DNA of 64,000 nucleotides from Trichosphaerium sp. ATCC 40318. Taxonomy: Eukaryota > Discosea > Flabellinia > Trichosidae. The position numbers were made by a program, and so were the translations under genes. The stretch spans positions 1 through 64,000 of the forward strand of contig JALMLS010000173.1 in assembly GCA_038496445.1 (NCBI GenBank). The letters run 5' to 3'. The notes below the pieces were generated by a model that searched no databases, was not told the origin of the DNA, and saw nothing but the letters and a program-made list of their open reading frames with translations. The stretch's first letter is position 1. Every line of letters begins with the position of its first letter. Shown one piece after another: positions 61,502 through 64,000 of the stretch.

Positions 61502-62596
61502 ATGCCTCCTAAACGGAAAAAGTCGTAATCTTTTTAGCTTATCTAACACTGTCACAGTCGCGTGAAACATTCTTTGACGCCATCAAAGCAAGTTTTAGGC
61601 CTCCCTGAGCTCCTTTCAAAAATATGGGAGTATTTGCCTTTATCTAGCCATAGTGCTATGTCCAGGGTTTCTAAATACCACGAAAAAATATCTAAGAGCG
61701 ATTTAATTTGGAGACATGAAACCAATGACATCATTCCAAAACCTCACAAAAATCAACTACAAATCTAAAGATGACACATTATTAGCTCAAGTATGGAAGT
61801 TCCAGACTTACCCTTATTTCCTACCAGACGACTATGAAGGCGAGTTGTTGTATGTATTATTTTTTTGTTTGAAGAAAAATTTCTTAAGGTTTCTTAAGTT
61901 GCGTTACTCATACTTGTTAGGGGCTATCCTATATTCACTACACCAATAACTGTATCGAATTGTAAGATTTATATACACAAAGCTGATGACGTACAGGACC
62001 TTGCAAAGCATTTCAAGACTCCTTTGGAAGCTTACAAAGCTCTGAGAGTAGTTAAAAAAGCATCTGATCTACTTCATAAACACCGTATTAGGGATCTATC
62101 TTCAGAGACTGATCATAGATTCTATCCTTTTATAACCAGTTGTAAACCTTCCGTAGACAATGATATATCAAGTTTTGTTGACGCTGTAGGTGTCATAGAT
62201 CAAATCAAAGATGTACGTAAACAAATCACAAAAAGAAATAAACCGATTATTAAATACTTTTTAGAAAGTCATAGAGTATACTATCCTCGACCCAGATCAG
62301 TCTTTTGAGGATGAGGAACAAGCAAAACACCCCGAGATTGTTGAGGAGGTTCATAAAATGTTAGGTGAGTTGTTTTTGCTTATCGAGTATTGCATCTGAA
62401 GTAGGAACTTTTTTTTCCATCATAAAACTTCACAAAATAGACAGTTCTTACTCTGGTTTTAGAAAGTGTTGCTAATAACCCTGTCGTTGGTGTAAGTATT
62501 GGAGGAGAAGCATGCAACCCATTTCCTGCGTTTGTTTGTTGTAAGCTTTCACCTACTATCATCGGTGGGCTTATTACTGGAATTTGCTGGACATAG
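61502..62596 (+). CDS. F-box protein of unknown C-terminal family, possible frame break
   Basis: ATG 61502 (MPPKRKKS) splices over a 33-nt intron (GTAATC...TCACAG) to RVKHSLTPSKQVLG, then the F-box LPELLSKIWEYLPLSSHSAM and VSKYHEKISKSDLIWRHE. At about 61760 the phase changes (PHKNQLQ to KSKDDTLLAQ) with no GT-AG pair available, so a 1-nt indel is likely. Downstream reads VWKFQTYPYFLPDDYEGELL, an intron, YPIFTTPITVSNCKIYIHKA, DLAKHFKTPLEAYKALRVVK, then a 52-nt intron (GTACGT...CTTTTTAG) into VIEYTILDPDQSFEDEEQ. It ends near GGLITGICWT, stop 62594-62596. The second half looks like a coherent protein of unknown family. It may be a recent pseudogene or a sequencing error. Confidence 0.5.
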
Positions 62597-63593
62597 ATAA
62601 ACAATGATCAAATTACATAAACCATTACAACAATTACATAATATCGATTAGCCTCACAGAATTAGTAGTACTACTTGTCCACTTTATTTGTCAAATCCAT
62701 GCCCATTTACAGCCCTTTGTAATATTAAAGATAACTTAGCCACCTACGTTTTTCGGTGATTTGACGTAAACTAATGCTGACAATGGAGAAAACACGTGTA
62801 CAGCCATATTTGTGAAGTTCATCTTTTTTGTAATTCTTTCTACTTAATTCAAGTGCTTGTTTGGCGATTTACTTGTACGTGTACTTGTATGAGATAAGGC
62901 TTTCCGAAAAATGATTTTTCTTCTACATTACAGTGCTCAACAGTGAAGTTAGCTCAGGCACGTGTTAAGTCACGGACAATAAAAGTGCGTAATCAAACAT
63001 TGGCAACACATAACTCACTGAGGTACATTAACAACACAACACTAAAACAAAGCTAAACCGAAAACCAGGTTGTTTGTAGTTCTTTGTAAACTCACTTTTT
63101 TTGTTTTTAAATCGCCTAACATCAGCTTTGTAGTACTCTCGTTTAAACCAGTGGCAATAATATACAGGTCATTCACAGGAAAGCCTATCCACAAAGGTAA
63201 ATAGCTCGTCAAAAAAAACACATGATAATCTAGTGCCACGATTATTTTTTCGGTTTTAATGTCTTGTATTGAGTTTGGCACTTTTTTCCTTTTCGCATAA
63301 ATCTAAGTCTTTACCTCGCTCAATTTCGGTGTAATTTCCGTGTACTTTCCGTGTAATTTCGAAATATTTGGCGTGGCTTTCCTGTTGTATTTTGAAGAAA
63401 TCGTTAGTTTTGCTCTTAATCACATTTCATTTGACAAAGCTGTTTACAAATGGATTTAAAAATTCGACGTATTTCCTCGGCTTTAGTCGAATATTCTTTC
63501 AGGTTTTATGTTGAGACAGCCAACAACTATTACTTGTTCTGTGAACAATTGTATCGGAATTAACTCTTGTTCAAGGGACAGATCGAAAATTAG
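62597..63593. other. Intergenic stretch
   Basis: No supported gene. Minus frame 63042-63281 looks random. A plus frame upstream of 63594 (from 63508) might include a 5' exon of the F-box/MORN gene, because GAAAATTAG directly precedes its ATG. Confidence 0.35.
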
Positions 63594-64000
63594 ATGTGCT
63601 CGTTATTGGATCTTCCATGTGAACTTCAAAAGTACATTTGTACTTTTAATCGTGAAGCATTCACAAAGTTTCATACACTATCAAAGACAGCTGCAATGAA
63701 TACACACTTTAATGAGGCACTGCAGCCAAAAGGAATATGGATAAGATGGTACAAAAGTGGAAAAGTATGTGGCCATGTACATGCAAAGAATGGGTTATGT
63801 ACAACGTGGTATGAGAATGGACAACTTTCAGCGCAATATAAGTTCGTTGATGGTAAAATCCATGGCAAAGTAGTAACGTGGTATAAAAATGGGGCCCTCT
63901 TGGAACAAAGCATATCTGTCAATGGTAAAAGGAATGGACAAGTGAAACAATGGTATGAGAATGGGACTCTTATGTTACAAAACTCATGGGTGGATGGTAA
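63594..64000 (+). CDS. F-box protein with MORN-variant (MORN_2) repeats, runs off the window
   Basis: ATG 63594 begins MCSLLDLPCELQKYICTFNR, a short F-box-type N terminus, then EALQPKGIWIRWYKSGK. Four or more repeats of about 23 residues follow, each with W/tW-Y-x-N-G-x-L: LCTTWYENGQLSAQYKFVDG, KVVTWYKNGALLEQSISVNG and QVKQWYENGTLMLQNSWVDG. This W-Y-x-N-G repeat is the MORN variant, also common in amoeba-infecting giant viruses and bacteria. It is distinct from the membrane-type MORN of the alsin-like gene. The frame is open to the last base, so the C terminus lies outside the window. Confidence 0.7.
   Translation, partial: MCSLLDLPCELQKYICTFNREAFTKFHTLSKTAAMNTHFNEALQPKGIWIRWYKSGKVCGHVHAKNGLCTTWYENGQLSAQYKFVDGKIHGKVVTWYKNGALLEQSISVNGKRNGQVKQWYENGTLMLQNSWVDG

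Noticed and set aside
62200-62290. Apparent frameshift in the F-box gene at 62270
   Set aside because: A 52-nt GTACGT...CTTTTTAG intron joins the two frames cleanly. The earlier break at 61760 remains unexplained.

Overview
This window is nuclear DNA of an AT-rich, intron-rich unicellular eukaryote. Evidence: conserved eukaryotic housekeeping genes (ERB1/BOP1 ribosome biogenesis factor, a DHX35-type DEAH helicase), exons interrupted by GT-AG introns that often start GTACG/GTAAG and carry a CTAAC-like branch site, and no operons or Shine-Dalgarno sites. Many introns are very short: the cleanest I could read are 23-27 nt. The lineage cannot be fixed from this window. The mix (F-box/LRR, F-box/MORN, ankyrin, ATP-type PEPCK-like protein, serpin, AIG1-like GTPase, alsin-like protein) suggests a free-living or amoeboid protist rather than a plant or animal.

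Layout. 1-8 kb: a PEPCK-like gene (minus, running off the left end) head-to-head with ERB1 (plus), then a small basic protein. 8-13.5 kb: 5.5 kb with no convincing gene. 13.5-19.6 kb: an F-box gene, a Ras-family fragment, an F-box/LRR gene, and a serpin-like core joined to two ZZ zinc fingers. 19.6-36.2 kb: a giant imperfect palindrome (axis near 28.2 kb, arms about 6.4 kb plus decayed extensions). 36.5-38 kb: a small-GTPase relic and a second F-box/LRR gene. 38-43 kb: sparse, with membrane and secreted proteins. 43-52 kb: DHX35-like helicase (minus) head-to-head with a long MORN-VPS9 (alsin-like) gene (plus). 52-60.7 kb: two membrane proteins with signal or TM segments, an ankyrin/nucleotidyltransferase-like gene, an intronless beta-propeller glycosidase and another membrane protein. 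61.5-64 kb: another F-box gene and an F-box/MORN-variant gene running off the right end.

The most interesting system is in the palindrome. Each arm has a divergent pair sharing about 240 bp: a large multidomain gene (AIG1-like GTPase, coiled coil, hydrophobic segment, RING finger, VPS9 domain) and a Rab-like GTPase. A third intact Rab-like gene lies downstream of the right arm, and two internally deleted copies lie to the left. VPS9 domains are known Rab5-family exchange factors, so the locus looks like a genetically linked GTPase/RING/Rab-GEF protein with its own Rab substrates. The Rabs are unusual: they have Cys-Cys at the extreme N terminus and no C-terminal prenylation cysteines. A second VPS9 protein (alsin-like) is encoded about 12 kb further on.

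Exon boundaries were read by eye. Spans are from the first recognised start to the stop, introns included. Several terminal exons are uncertain.
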